From: Sutterella megalosphaeroides
Lineage (GTDB): Bacteria > Pseudomonadota > Gammaproteobacteria > Burkholderiales > Burkholderiaceae_F
Reading direction: 5' to 3'
DNA length: 64,000 nt
NCBI RefSeq assembly: GCF_003609995.1
Contig: NZ_AP018786.1
Location: 754,001 to 818,000 of the forward strand
Below the pieces are notes generated by a model. It made no database searches. It saw nothing but the letters and a program-made list of their open reading frames with translations, and was not told the origin of the DNA. Positions within the stretch are counted from its first letter, which is position 1. The number at the start of each line of letters is the position of its first letter. A program made the translations under genes and the position numbers. Of this stretch, positions 44,233 to 53,093 are shown piece after piece.

Positions 44233-44255
44233 CCCGTTGCAGACAGTGCAACGGG
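44233..44255 (+). repeat. 9-bp inverted repeat between LysR remnant and assT copy 2
   Basis: CCCGTTGCA (44233-44241) and TGCAACGGG (44247-44255) with a 5-base loop, starting 9 bp after the LysR stop. It lacks a T tract; it may be a weak terminator or an operator for assT. Confidence 0.45.
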
Positions 44256-44407
44256 ACCTTGTCGATTCGTGCGCGTCGGCCTTGGGAACTGCCGAGGCGA
44301 GGGCGAAAGGCCCTTTCTAAGATGGACGACAGTTCCCGCGTCGCACCTCGCCACCGACCAACACAACTACCGGCGAGACGTGCGGCCGACCACAAAGGAG
44401 AAACGAC

Positions 44408-46243
44408 ATGCACTCGGTCAAATTCACGGCGCTCTCTTGCGCGATGCTGGGCGTTTTCGCCCTGTCCGCGGATGCTTTCGCCATGGGCGGCCCCTCGGGC
44501 CCGAGCACGAACTACATCATGCAGGGCCACCTGGGCGAAGTCATGATGAACCCGTACGGCACGGCGCCGCTCACCGCCATCATCCGCGACAACGGTTACA
44601 CGCTCCATGACGTGACGGTGCGCATCGTGCCGAAGCCGAACGGCTACGACCTGAAGTACAAGGTTTCCGACGCGCAACTTCTTACGCACGGCGGCATTCC
44701 CGTCTTCGGCCTCTACCCCGACTACCTGAACCACGTCGAAGTCACCTACACGCGTGAGCTTCGCGGCAAGCGCGAAACGATGACGGACACGTACCAGCTC
44801 TACGCGCCGCCCGTCTACACGGAAGTGGCCGGGATCCCGACCGAACGTCACGCACTCTTCGGCGTCGAAGTGAAGAAGGTCGATCCGGAATTCAAGGATC
44901 GCCTCTACTACATCAACAACATCGCCGAAAAGTCCGGGATCGGCACGCGCGCCGTCTGGAACAACCCCGCGGGCGGGGCGCTCCAGTGGAACTTCTGGCC
45001 GCAGAACGCCGTCATCGACACGAAGGGCGACATCCGTTGGTTCCTCTTTGCGAACCCCATCTACGACCTGAACGACATGTACCAGGCGGGCGTCATGATG
45101 GGCTTCAAGCAGAATGACGACGGCATGATTTCCTGGGGCTACGGGCAGCGCTACGTCAAGTACGACATCATGGGCCGTGAGGTCTTCAATCGTTTGCTCC
45201 CGTACCGCTTCAATGACATTTCGCATTCCGTCGACGATGCGCAGAACGGTCACTACTTCCTGCGCGTCGCCTCGTCGAACTACCTGCGTCCCGACGGCAA
45301 ACACGTGCGCACGGTGCGCGACGTCATCGCCGAAGTCGATCAGAACGGCGTGGTGGTCGACGAATGGCGTCTGGCGGATATTCTGGATCCGTACCGCGAC
45401 AACGTGCTGAAGGTGCTCGACCAGGGGGCCGTGTGCCTTAATATCGACGCCTCGATGGCCGGCAAGACCCTCACCGATGAAGAACTCGCCGCCGCGGACA
45501 AGAGCGACGCCTTCGGCGACATCGTCGGTACGGGTGCGGGCCGCAACTGGGCGCACGTCAACTCCGTCGACTACGACCCCGAAGACGATTCGATCATCAT
45601 CTCCTCGCGCCACCAGTCCGCCATCATCAAGATCGGTCGCGACAAAGAGGTGAAGTGGATCCTCGGTTCGCCCGAAGGCTGGAAGAAGGGTTGGGCCGAA
45701 AAGGTCCTGAAGCCTGTGGACTCGAAGGGGAACCCCATCAAGTGCGAAGGGTCGAAATGCGAAGGCGACTTCGACTGGACCTGGACGCAGCACACGGCCT
45801 TCAAGATCGACGAAAAGAGCAAGGGCGACATCATCTACGTTTCGGCCTTCGACAACGGCGACGGCCGCGGCATGGAGCAGCCCGCTCTGCCCGACGAAAA
45901 GTACTCTCGCGGCGTGATCTTCAAGATCGACCAGAAGAAGGGTACGGTCGAACAGATTTGGGAATTCGGCAAGGAACGCGGTCACGAGCTCTTCAGTGCG
46001 GTGACGTCGCTCGTCGAATACCAGCCCGACCACGACTCGATCATGATGTACTCAGCCACCTCGGGCGCAGAATACGACCTCAAGACGGGTGCCTTTGCGA
46101 CCGCCCCGAATCCGACCATCTTCGAATTCAAGTGGGGCAGCACGACGCCTTCCGTCGAAATTCAGCTGAAGGACTGCACGGGCTACCAGGCCTGGCCGTT
46201 CTCCATCGAAAAGGCGATGAGTCAGGAAGTGCTGAAGAAGTAA
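44408..46243 (+). CDS. assT: Periplasmic arylsulfate sulfotransferase (copy 2)
   Basis: 611 residues from ATG 44408 with an AAAGGAG site. A signal peptide ends near residue 25. The active-site residues are His273 (ISHSVDD), His383 (NWAHVNS), Arg401 (SSRHQS) and His462 (WTQHTAF), with the CEGSKC cysteine pair, exactly the spacing of copy 1. Long blocks are identical between the copies while the N- and C-terminal tails differ, suggesting a duplication followed by divergence of acceptor preference or regulation. PAPS-independent sulfate transfer between phenols in the periplasm. Ends with a clear terminator. Confidence 0.92.
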   Translation: MHSVKFTALSCAMLGVFALSADAFAMGGPSGPSTNYIMQGHLGEVMMNPYGTAPLTAIIRDNGYTLHDVTVRIVPKPNGYDLKYKVSDAQLLTHGGIPVFGLYPDYLNHVEVTYTRELRGKRETMTDTYQLYAPPVYTEVAGIPTERHALFGVEVKKVDPEFKDRLYYINNIAEKSGIGTRAVWNNPAGGALQWNFWPQNAVIDTKGDIRWFLFANPIYDLNDMYQAGVMMGFKQNDDGMISWGYGQRYVKYDIMGREVFNRLLPYRFNDISHSVDDAQNGHYFLRVASSNYLRPDGKHVRTVRDVIAEVDQNGVVVDEWRLADILDPYRDNVLKVLDQGAVCLNIDASMAGKTLTDEELAAADKSDAFGDIVGTGAGRNWAHVNSVDYDPEDDSIIISSRHQSAIIKIGRDKEVKWILGSPEGWKKGWAEKVLKPVDSKGNPIKCEGSKCEGDFDWTWTQHTAFKIDEKSKGDIIYVSAFDNGDGRGMEQPALPDEKYSRGVIFKIDQKKGTVEQIWEFGKERGHELFSAVTSLVEYQPDHDSIMMYSATSGAEYDLKTGAFATAPNPTIFEFKWGSTTPSVEIQLKDCTGYQAWPFSIEKAMSQEVLKK

Positions 46244-46274
46244 GCTCTTACTTCCTGCGATCTTAAGCCGACCG

Positions 46275-46314
46275 AAAGCCCGCTCTCCGGAAACGCTTCG
46301 GAGCGCGGGCTTTT
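46275..46314 (+). terminator. Terminator of assT copy 2
   Basis: AAAGCCCGC/GCGGGCTTT (46275-46283/46305-46313) extended past one mismatch by CTCCG/CGGAG, then TTTT. Confidence 0.85.
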
Positions 46315-46410
46315 CTCGTGCGGACACGCGCGCCCGAGTCTCGGATGGCAGGGCGTTCGTCAGGTCCCGTTACGGACTGTTGGCGAATTCAAGCGTTAAC
46401 CCGTAGAATG

Positions 46411-46550
46411 CGTTCTTGCTCAGGGATGGGTGAAATTCCCTATCGGCGGTAAAGTCCGCGAGCGCCGGGCCGTGCATAAAAACGGGACCGCGCGCAGATC
46501 CGGTGCGACTCCGGAACCGACGGTGACAGTCCGGAAGGAAGAGCAGGGAG
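46411..46550 (+). promoter_or_regulatory. FMN riboswitch (RFN element)
   Basis: The conserved RFN blocks appear in order: CAGGGATGGGTGAAATTCCC, ATCGGCGGTAAAGTCCGCGA, GCAGATCCGGTGCGACTCCG, GAACCGACGGTGACAGTCCG and GAAGAGCAGG, with closing stem TGCTC/GAGCA (46417-46421/46541-46545). It lies 206 bp before ribB. The aptamer binds FMN and turns down riboflavin synthesis. The expression platform is the GC-rich stretch 46551-46745, which can fold into several hairpins near the ribB ribosome site. Confidence 0.95.
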
Positions 46551-46755
46551 CGGCTCGGTCGTCGGCCTCTCGGGACGAGGTTCCCGACGGCGTCCGACGT
46601 TTCGTACTCGGCATTCGGCGCGCGAGGTGTCGCGCCGTGAGGCATCCCGAAAGTGCGGGCCCGTACGGGCTCGCGCGGCACTCTTTCGCGGCCGTCGGGC
46701 CGCAACCCTCGGGCGACGAACCGATTAACGCCACCCAACAAGAAAGGAGTGCCCA

Positions 46756-47412
46756 ATGACTGAATCCGCCCGCTACGATCTGACCGCTTTCGGCGCCGAT
46801 GCCGAAGAACGCATGGTCCGCGCGCTCGAAGCCTTTCGCCGCGGCGAAGGTCTGTGCGTCGTCGACGACGAGGATCGTGAAAACGAAGGCGACCTGATTT
46901 ATTCCGCCCAGCACCTGACCGAAGCGCAGGTCGCGCAAATGATCCGCGACTGCTCCGGCATCGTTTGCGTGTGCCTTACGGAAGAGGCGTGCGATCGCAT
47001 GGCGCTGCCTCCGATGGTTGCGACGAACACCAACACGCAGGGCACCGCCTTCACGGTCGCGATCGAAGCGGCGGAGGGCGTCACGACGGGCGTGTCCGCC
47101 CATGACCGACTCCTCACCATCAAGGCGGCCGCCAACCCGAACGGGCGTCCCGAAGACCTCCGTCGTCCGGGGCACGTTTATCCCTTGCGCGCCCGTTCCG
47201 GCGGCGTCCTTGAGCGCCGCGGCCATACGGAGAGCTCGATCGACCTCTGCCGCCTCGCCGGGCTTGAGCCCGCGGGCGTTCTCTGCGAACTCATGCACCC
47301 CGACGGCACCATGATGCGCCTGCCCGACGTCGCCAAGTACGCGCTCGAACACGGCATGGCGATGATCTCGGTCGAGGATATCGCGGCCTACCGCATCGCG
47401 CACGGCCTCTGA
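46756..47412 (+). CDS. ribB: 3,4-dihydroxy-2-butanone 4-phosphate synthase
   Basis: 218 residues from ATG 46756 after AGAAAGGAG. The acidic metal/substrate loop [13 protein letters not shown], the THGMA-like [14 protein letters not shown] end, and [17 protein letters not shown] are all family signatures. It converts ribulose 5-phosphate into the four-carbon precursor of riboflavin. It is the stand-alone form without a GTP cyclohydrolase II domain, and is controlled by the FMN riboswitch in its leader. Confidence 0.95.
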   Translation: MTESARYDLTAFGADAEERMVRALEAFRRGEGLCVVDDEDRENEGDLIYSAQHLTEAQVAQMIRDCSGIVCVCLTEEACDRMALPPMVATNTNTQGTAFTVAIEAAEGVTTGVSAHDRLLTIKAAANPNGRPEDLRRPGHVYPLRARSGGVLERRGHTESSIDLCRLAGLEPAGVLCELMHPDGTMMRLPDVAKYALEHGMAMISVEDIAAYRIAHGL

Positions 47413-47447
47413 GACGAGACGCCGCAAGCGACTTGAATTCAATGCTG

Positions 47448-47485
47448 AGCCCGCGCTTCCGGAAGCTTCCGGGCGCGGGCTTTTT
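47448..47485 (+). terminator. Terminator of ribB
   Basis: AGCCCGCGC/GCGCGGGCT (47448-47456/47473-47481) with a partly self-complementary TTCCGGAAGC loop, then TTTTT. Confidence 0.88.
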
Positions 47486-47588
47486 CGATGCGGGTCGCCT
47501 TCCGAACGGAGCCCCCATGGGTCCTTTCGCCTTCGCGTAGACTTTTCGGACAAGCCATCCGACAGTTCTTGCTCTTCGAAGGTTTTCC

Positions 47589-48905
47589 ATGCCGATTCGC
47601 ATTCTTCACACTTCCGACTGGCATCTCGGGCGCACGCTCGCCGACGTCGACCGCACGGCCGACTTCGCGAGCTTTCTCGATTGGTTGGTCGGGATCCTCG
47701 TCGAGCGCAAGCCCGACGTACTCCTCGTCGCGGGGGACGTCTTCGATACGACGATGCCCTCGACGGCGGCACAGCGCCTCTATTACGACTTCCTTCGGAA
47801 AGCCTCCGAAACGTCCGTGAAGGCTGTTGTCATCACGGCGGGAAACCACGACTCGGCGCGCTTTTTGGGCGCCGCGCGCCCGCTTCTCGAAGGCTGCCGC
47901 GTGTTTGTCGCCGGGGACGACCCCGAGGAGCAGGCGTTCGTTGTCGAAGACGAATCGGGGATGCCGATTCTGGGCGTCGCGGCGGTTCCGTACCTGCGGG
48001 AAGGGGACGTCCGCACGTCGGCCTTGGACCTCTCGAACCTCGAGCGTGCGGAATTGTGGGAGCGGGGCGTGTTCGAGCACTATCAGGCCGTGCGGCATCT
48101 CCTGCTTGACGAAACGGGCGGGCGCGTGCCGCTCGTTGCGATGGGACACCTTTTCGTGACGGGTTCGAGCCTTTCGCCCGGCGTCACGACACCCGCCGAC
48201 TACGATCCGAGCGTCTACGTGGGGTCGCTCAAAAACGTCCCCTCGGCCGCCTTCGGGACGGGCTGGCACTATGTGGCGCTCGGGCACATTCATCACGCGC
48301 AAAGCGTGAAAGCGGACATTCCCGTGCGCTACTGCGGCGCGCCTCTGGCGCTTCATTTCGGGCATGCCGCGTACGACCATCAGGTGGTGCTCGTGACGAT
48401 CGACGACGATGGGCGAGTGCTTGAGCCCGAAATCCTTCCCGTGCCGCAGCCGCGCGAAATCGTCTCGATCCGGGGGACGCTCGACGAGCTGAAGTTGGCG
48501 ATCGCCGATCGTGCGAACCCCGGTGGACTCGCCGCCATCGTCGAAGCCGAGTACGAGGGCGACGCGGCCGACGCGTCGATCGTGGTCGACGAGCTGCAGC
48601 GCGCGGCGGAAAAAGCCGGAGTCGTGCTCGGTGCCGTGCGGCGACATTCTCCCCGCAGAGCCGCCTCGGAAACAAGCCTTCCCACCATGAGCCTTGACGA
48701 CATCACGCCCGAAGACGTGTTCCGCTCGGTGGCGGAGCGGGAAATCGAAGACGCGGCGGAGCGCGAAAAGCTCACGCACCTCTTCAACGACGTCCTGCAC
48801 GAGGTGCGCGTGAAGGCGCTCCCCGACGAAGAGACGGTGAAGATCGCGGCAGCGGAAAAGTCCGCCGAAGAAAACACCGAAAAGACGGGCAACTCGGAGA
48901 ACTGA
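47589..48905 (+). CDS. sbcD: Exonuclease subunit SbcD (Mre11-like)
   Basis: 438 residues. Metallophosphoesterase motifs in order: TSDWHLGR, VAGDVFDT, TAGNHDSARF, AMGHLFV and ALGHIHHAQ, giving the two-metal nuclease site. The C-terminal extension beyond residue 330 is acidic and variable and probably contacts SbcC. Together with SbcC it cleaves hairpin and protein-blocked DNA ends. The next gene starts 2 bp after the stop, a typical sbcDC operon. Confidence 0.93.
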   Translation: MPIRILHTSDWHLGRTLADVDRTADFASFLDWLVGILVERKPDVLLVAGDVFDTTMPSTAAQRLYYDFLRKASETSVKAVVITAGNHDSARFLGAARPLLEGCRVFVAGDDPEEQAFVVEDESGMPILGVAAVPYLREGDVRTSALDLSNLERAELWERGVFEHYQAVRHLLLDETGGRVPLVAMGHLFVTGSSLSPGVTTPADYDPSVYVGSLKNVPSAAFGTGWHYVALGHIHHAQSVKADIPVRYCGAPLALHFGHAAYDHQVVLVTIDDDGRVLEPEILPVPQPREIVSIRGTLDELKLAIADRANPGGLAAIVEAEYEGDAADASIVVDELQRAAEKAGVVLGAVRRHSPRRAASETSLPTMSLDDITPEDVFRSVAEREIEDAAEREKLTHLFNDVLHEVRVKALPDEETVKIAAAEKSAEENTEKTGNSEN

Positions 48906-48907
48906 CG

Positions 48908-51900
48908 ATGCGGCTCTTGAAACTGCGCTGGAAAAACATCAACTCGTTTGCGGGCGAATTCTCGATCGACTTTCGCGATCCCGCCTATCAACAAAGCGGA
49001 ATTTTCGCGATCGTCGGCCCGACGGGAAGTGGCAAGACCTCGATTCTCGACGCGCTTGCGCTCGCCCTTTACGGCACGACCCCCCGAACCGAAGCCGGCA
49101 AGGGGGCGGAAAAGTGTATGGTCATGACGAAGGGCCGCACGGAATGCTATGCGGCGGTCGTCTTCGAAGTGCGGGGCGTCACGTACCTCTCGCGCTGGTC
49201 GCAGCGCCTCGCGAGGAAGAGCCTCAACCTGCAACCCGAGCAGGTGGAGCTCGTGCGCCTCGCGCACCCCGACGACGCTGCCGGCGAAATCTTGGCCGAA
49301 AAGAAGACCGAATGGCGAAACGCCATCGATCGGGTGACGGGACTGACGTTCGAAACCTTTACGAAGAGCGTCATGCTCGCGCAAGGGGCGTTTGCGAGCC
49401 TTTTGCGCGCCAAAGAGGACGAACGCGCGGCGATTCTCGAACAGATCACGGGGACGAGTCTTTATTCCGACATCGGGCGCGCCGTCTTCGAGCGCGAACG
49501 CGAGGAGCGCCGAAAGCTCGCGACGCTCGAAGCCGAACTCGAACACGCGCTTCCGATGAGCGACGAAGCGCGTGCGGCGCTCGATGCCGACTACGCGCAG
49601 GCGGCCAAAGACGTGACCGAACACGAAGCGCGCCGTGCGGTGCTCGAAAAAACGAAGGCGCTCTGGAAAGCCCGAACCGAGGCCGAGGTCGAACTCAAAG
49701 CGCGCAAAGCGCAAACCGCGCGCGCCGAAGAGGAAAGCTGCCGCACGATCGAGGACGAAGCAAAACTTCAAGCCGCGCGCCGCGCTTTGGCGCCTGCCGA
49801 AGGGCTCACGGCTCTGGAGCGCGATCGGCGCGGGGCCGAAGCCTTGGAGCGGGACCTCGCAAAAGCCCACGCGACTGCGGCCTCGGCGCGCGAGCACGCG
49901 CAAGCGGCCGAGTCGGCGCGGTCCGCTGCACGCAATGCACGTGAAGCCGCAGAAAAGTCGGAAGCCGAATTCCAGCCCGTCTTCGAAGCGCTCCTTCGGG
50001 CGGATACGGAGATCGCACAGCTCGCGGAAGCGCTTGAGCGCGAAGCCAAAGACCTCCGTGCGGCGCGTGAGAATCTCACGGCGTCCGAGGCGCGCGTCAA
50101 GGCCGCCCGGGCAACGTTCGACGAAGCCTCGCGCGCGGGCGCGAAGGCCGAAGAGGTGCTTCGCTCCGACCCCGACGCGGAAGCGATCCGCGCGGGGCTT
50201 TCCGCCATGAAGCTTGCGGTTGAGCGGCACCGCGCCGCGGCCCTGCGACGCATGGCGGTCGCAAAGAAAACCGAAGCGCTTGCGGCGGAAATCGCCGAAG
50301 ACGAACGTCTCGAAGCGGAGCGCCGTCGCACCTTGGAAGCGCTCGCCAAGAAAACGGCGCTTGCCGCAGGCGCCAAAGAAAAGGCGGAGCGCGATCTCGA
50401 AATCGCATCGGCCGGCAAAGGCCTGGAACAAAGCCTCCTTGAAATGCGCCGCGCCGCGGAAGCGCGGTTGTGCGCCGAGTGGGTGACCTCGATCGACGAC
50501 GAAAGCGTGCGCGGGCGCGCGGTGCTCGAAAGGGTCGAAGGCCTCACGGACACGGTGCGCGACTACCTCGAAGGGCTTCTGGGGCGCTTCGGCGAAGTGC
50601 GTGCGCGCTTGGAAGGCACCTGGCCCGAAGCGTTCGAGGGCGGACGCCCCTTGGGGGCGGATCGGCTTGAAGGGTCGATCGCGACGCTTCGCGAATGGTC
50701 GAGTACGGCGGGTGCGGCGCAGCGCAAGGCCGACGAAGCGCGTCGCGCTTTGGCGGCTGCGGAATGTACCGAGCGGGAGGCCCGCGACGAAGCCGATGCG
50801 GCCCGCCGTCGTGCGGAAGGTCGGGCGCTCGAGCGTCAGACGCTCGTCGGCGAATTGGCGGGGGCCGAAAGTGCGCTCGAGGCGGCCCGAGCCGACTATT
50901 TGCAGTCGGTTTCGCCCTGGATTTCCGAGGAAAGGCTCGCGAAAGCCCCCAAGCCCGCCGCGATTTTGAAGGAGCTCGAAGAGCGCGCCGCCCGACGCGA
51001 CGAGGCGCTTCGTGCGCGTGACGCGGCACTCGAAGCCGCGCGTCGCGCGGAAAGTGCGGCGGAGCTCGAAGCGGCGAAGTGCGAAGAAGCGCGCGCCCGG
51101 GCGGAAAACGCCCGCGCGGCGCTTGAGGCTCGCGAAAAGACGCTTGCCGAAGCACGCGAAGCGCGCACCCGCACCTGGGGGACGATCGACCCGAAGGCTG
51201 AAAACTCGGCGCGTCGTGCGGCTCTTGCAACGGCGCGCACCCGCGAAGAAGCGGCGGAAGCCGAAAGCCGTCGGGCGGCGAAAACGCTCGCCGAGTCGCT
51301 CGAAGCGGAAAAGGGGCTCGAAGCGCGGAGGGAAGCGGCTGCGAAGGACCTTCTTGAGGCCGAACGGGCGTTCGGAGAGAAACTCCGCGCGGCGGGCTTT
51401 GAAAGCGAAGCCGAACTGCGTGCGGCGTGTTTGTCGGGTGCCGAAATCGAGCGCCTGGAGCGCGCCGTGCGCGAACGCGCCGAGGCGCTCTCGGCCGCAC
51501 GCACCGCGCTTTCGATCGCTCGACAGAACGACGAAGCGGCCCGAGGGGCGCTCGAAGCGCTCTTCGCGTCGCTCGAAGCGGAGGGGGCAGCGGACGCGCG
51601 CCTTGATGCCGAACAAACCGACGCGGCCCTTTCCGCGGTGCTTTCGGCGGTCGCGCAACTGCGCGAAACGCTCGGGAGCTTGTCGGAAAAGCGTCGGGCC
51701 GACGACGAACGGCGTCGCACGAGTGCCGAGATGCGAAAAGCGATCGACGCGCAGCGCCTGCGAGGCGCCGAATGGGCGAAGCTCGTCGCTCTGATCGGGG
51801 ACGGCGAAGGGAAGCGCTTCCGCAAGGCCGCGCAAAAGCTCACCTTTGCGATGCTTCTTCTGAACGCGAACGTGATGCTCGAACACATGCACAGCCGCTA

Positions 51901-52291
51901 TCGGTTGGAGCCCGCTGGCGCCTCGCAATTGGACGTCGCGGTGCGCGACGAAGACCTCGCGGGGATCGTGCGCACGTCGGCGAACCTCTCGGGCGGGGAA
52001 ACGTTCCTCGTCAGTTTGGCGCTTGCGTTGGCGCTCTCGCGCATCAGCACGAAGAACCTGCGCGTCGACACGCTCTTTCTCGACGAAGGTTTCGGGAGTC
52101 TCGACGCCGTTACGCTCGAAAAGGCGCTTTCGGCCCTCGAAACCCTGCAGCGCACGTCGCAAAAGCTCATCGGCCTCATCAGTCACGTGAAAGCCGTGAG
52201 CGACCGCATTCCCGCACACGTCACGGTGCGCCCGCGCGGCGCGACGGGTGAGAGCATCGTGACGGGGCCGGGGGTCGAGCGGATCGCCTGA
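48908..52291 (+). CDS. sbcC: Exonuclease subunit SbcC (SMC-like ATPase)
   Basis: 1127 residues. Walker A GPTGSGKTSILDAL near residue 38, a long Glu/Ala/Arg coiled coil (about residues 200-980), the ABC signature LSGGETFLVSLALALALS, and Walker B LFLDEGFGSLD. It is the ATPase that gates SbcD. No CxxC exists anywhere in the protein, so the zinc hook normally found at the coiled-coil apex is missing. In its place, around residues 505-600, there is a non-coiled segment (VTSIDDESVRGR to EGSIATLREWSS) that may act as a different apex dimeriser. High Ala/Glu content is matched by high GC use throughout. Confidence 0.92.
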   Translation: MRLLKLRWKNINSFAGEFSIDFRDPAYQQSGIFAIVGPTGSGKTSILDALALALYGTTPRTEAGKGAEKCMVMTKGRTECYAAVVFEVRGVTYLSRWSQRLARKSLNLQPEQVELVRLAHPDDAAGEILAEKKTEWRNAIDRVTGLTFETFTKSVMLAQGAFASLLRAKEDERAAILEQITGTSLYSDIGRAVFEREREERRKLATLEAELEHALPMSDEARAALDADYAQAAKDVTEHEARRAVLEKTKALWKARTEAEVELKARKAQTARAEEESCRTIEDEAKLQAARRALAPAEGLTALERDRRGAEALERDLAKAHATAASAREHAQAAESARSAARNAREAAEKSEAEFQPVFEALLRADTEIAQLAEALEREAKDLRAARENLTASEARVKAARATFDEASRAGAKAEEVLRSDPDAEAIRAGLSAMKLAVERHRAAALRRMAVAKKTEALAAEIAEDERLEAERRRTLEALAKKTALAAGAKEKAERDLEIASAGKGLEQSLLEMRRAAEARLCAEWVTSIDDESVRGRAVLERVEGLTDTVRDYLEGLLGRFGEVRARLEGTWPEAFEGGRPLGADRLEGSIATLREWSSTAGAAQRKADEARRALAAAECTEREARDEADAARRRAEGRALERQTLVGELAGAESALEAARADYLQSVSPWISEERLAKAPKPAAILKELEERAARRDEALRARDAALEAARRAESAAELEAAKCEEARARAENARAALEAREKTLAEAREARTRTWGTIDPKAENSARRAALATARTREEAAEAESRRAAKTLAESLEAEKGLEARREAAAKDLLEAERAFGEKLRAAGFESEAELRAACLSGAEIERLERAVRERAEALSAARTALSIARQNDEAARGALEALFASLEAEGAADARLDAEQTDAALSAVLSAVAQLRETLGSLSEKRRADDERRRTSAEMRKAIDAQRLRGAEWAKLVALIGDGEGKRFRKAAQKLTFAMLLLNANVMLEHMHSRYRLEPAGASQLDVAVRDEDLAGIVRTSANLSGGETFLVSLALALALSRISTKNLRVDTLFLDEGFGSLDAVTLEKALSALETLQRTSQKLIGLISHVKAVSDRIPAHVTVRPRGATGESIVTGPGVERIA

Positions 52292-52402
52292 CGAAGTTCG
52301 AGGGGCCCGGTACGTCGGATGTGTCCGAAACATCTCGCCCCTCGAAATTCCCGACGGAGCCGAAATCCCGGGAAACACTCGAAGAAGAAAACGGAGGAAG
52401 TC

Positions 52403-53011
52403 ATGAGTGTCGAATTCAGCTTTTTCACGCCGGAGGACGACGTCTTGCCGTATTGGTCGGTCGACACCGTCACGGGCCTGTGCCGCATCATGCTGTTCAT
52501 CGATCGGGCGACGAAGACGGGGCTCACGGGCGAGTGCGTGCCCGTCGTCGTTGAGAAAAACGGCGTTGAGATTCCGGGCGTTGCCACGCCCGAAGAGGCG
52601 CGCCGTCGGGCGCAGGAACTCCTGCCTTCGGTCGACGCATCGCGCGACTGGTCGTTCGAATTTGTCGTGGGCGACTGCCGCGGGACGGTTGCCGCGAAGG
52701 ATTCCGTCGGAAAGGTCACCGTGGGCTTTTCGTGCGACGACCCCGAAGCTACGCTCTCGATCGGCGAAGCAACGCTTGCGGCGGGCGAAGGACGTACTTC
52801 CTATCACGTGTTCGCGAGCATCGATATCGACGAAGACTCGGAGAATTACCTGGGCTTTGCGGGGTTCGTCGTCGCCTTCTTCGACCTCCTCACGGCCGAG
52901 GATACGGAGGTGCAGCCCATGTGCCTTCTTGACATTCCCTGCGCCAATCGGACGATCGACGCAGTGCACGCGGCGCTTGCGAAGGAGTCCGTGCCGACCG
53001 AAGCGGACTGA
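52403..53011 (+). CDS. Hypothetical protein downstream of sbcC
   Basis: 202 residues from ATG 52403 with a GGAGG site 5 bases upstream; the 28 codons upstream in the same frame are polar and unlikely. No signal peptide or membrane helix. The sequence is acidic, with predicted beta-strand patches (WSFEFVVGDCRGTV, VTVGFSCDDPEATLSIGEA). The end contains FAGFVVAFFDLLTAEDTEVQ. Family not recognised. It lies 111 bp after sbcC and before a bidirectional terminator, so it could be read from the sbcDC transcript. Confidence 0.65.
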   Translation: MSVEFSFFTPEDDVLPYWSVDTVTGLCRIMLFIDRATKTGLTGECVPVVVEKNGVEIPGVATPEEARRRAQELLPSVDASRDWSFEFVVGDCRGTVAAKDSVGKVTVGFSCDDPEATLSIGEATLAAGEGRTSYHVFASIDIDEDSENYLGFAGFVVAFFDLLTAEDTEVQPMCLLDIPCANRTIDAVHAALAKESVPTEAD

Positions 53012-53038
53012 CGAGCCGTCTCGGGGCTCGTAAAACAG

Positions 53039-53076
53039 AAGGCCGCCCGAACGCTGTCGTTCGAGCGGCCTTTTTT
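53039..53076. terminator. Bidirectional terminator between the hypothetical gene and lplT
   Basis: AAGGCCGC/GCGGCCTT plus inner CGAACG/CGTTCG separated by a one-base mismatch, CTGT loop, T run 53071-53076 on the plus strand and TTTTA on the minus side. Confidence 0.88.
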
Positions 53077-53093
53077 CTGAAACCGAGCGGCTC

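Noticed and set aside
48380-52969. A 1529-codon open frame on the minus strand spanning the sbcDC genes
   Set aside because: Same cause: few stop codons arise opposite Glu/Ala/Arg-rich coiled coils. The plus strand has complete SbcD and SbcC motifs.
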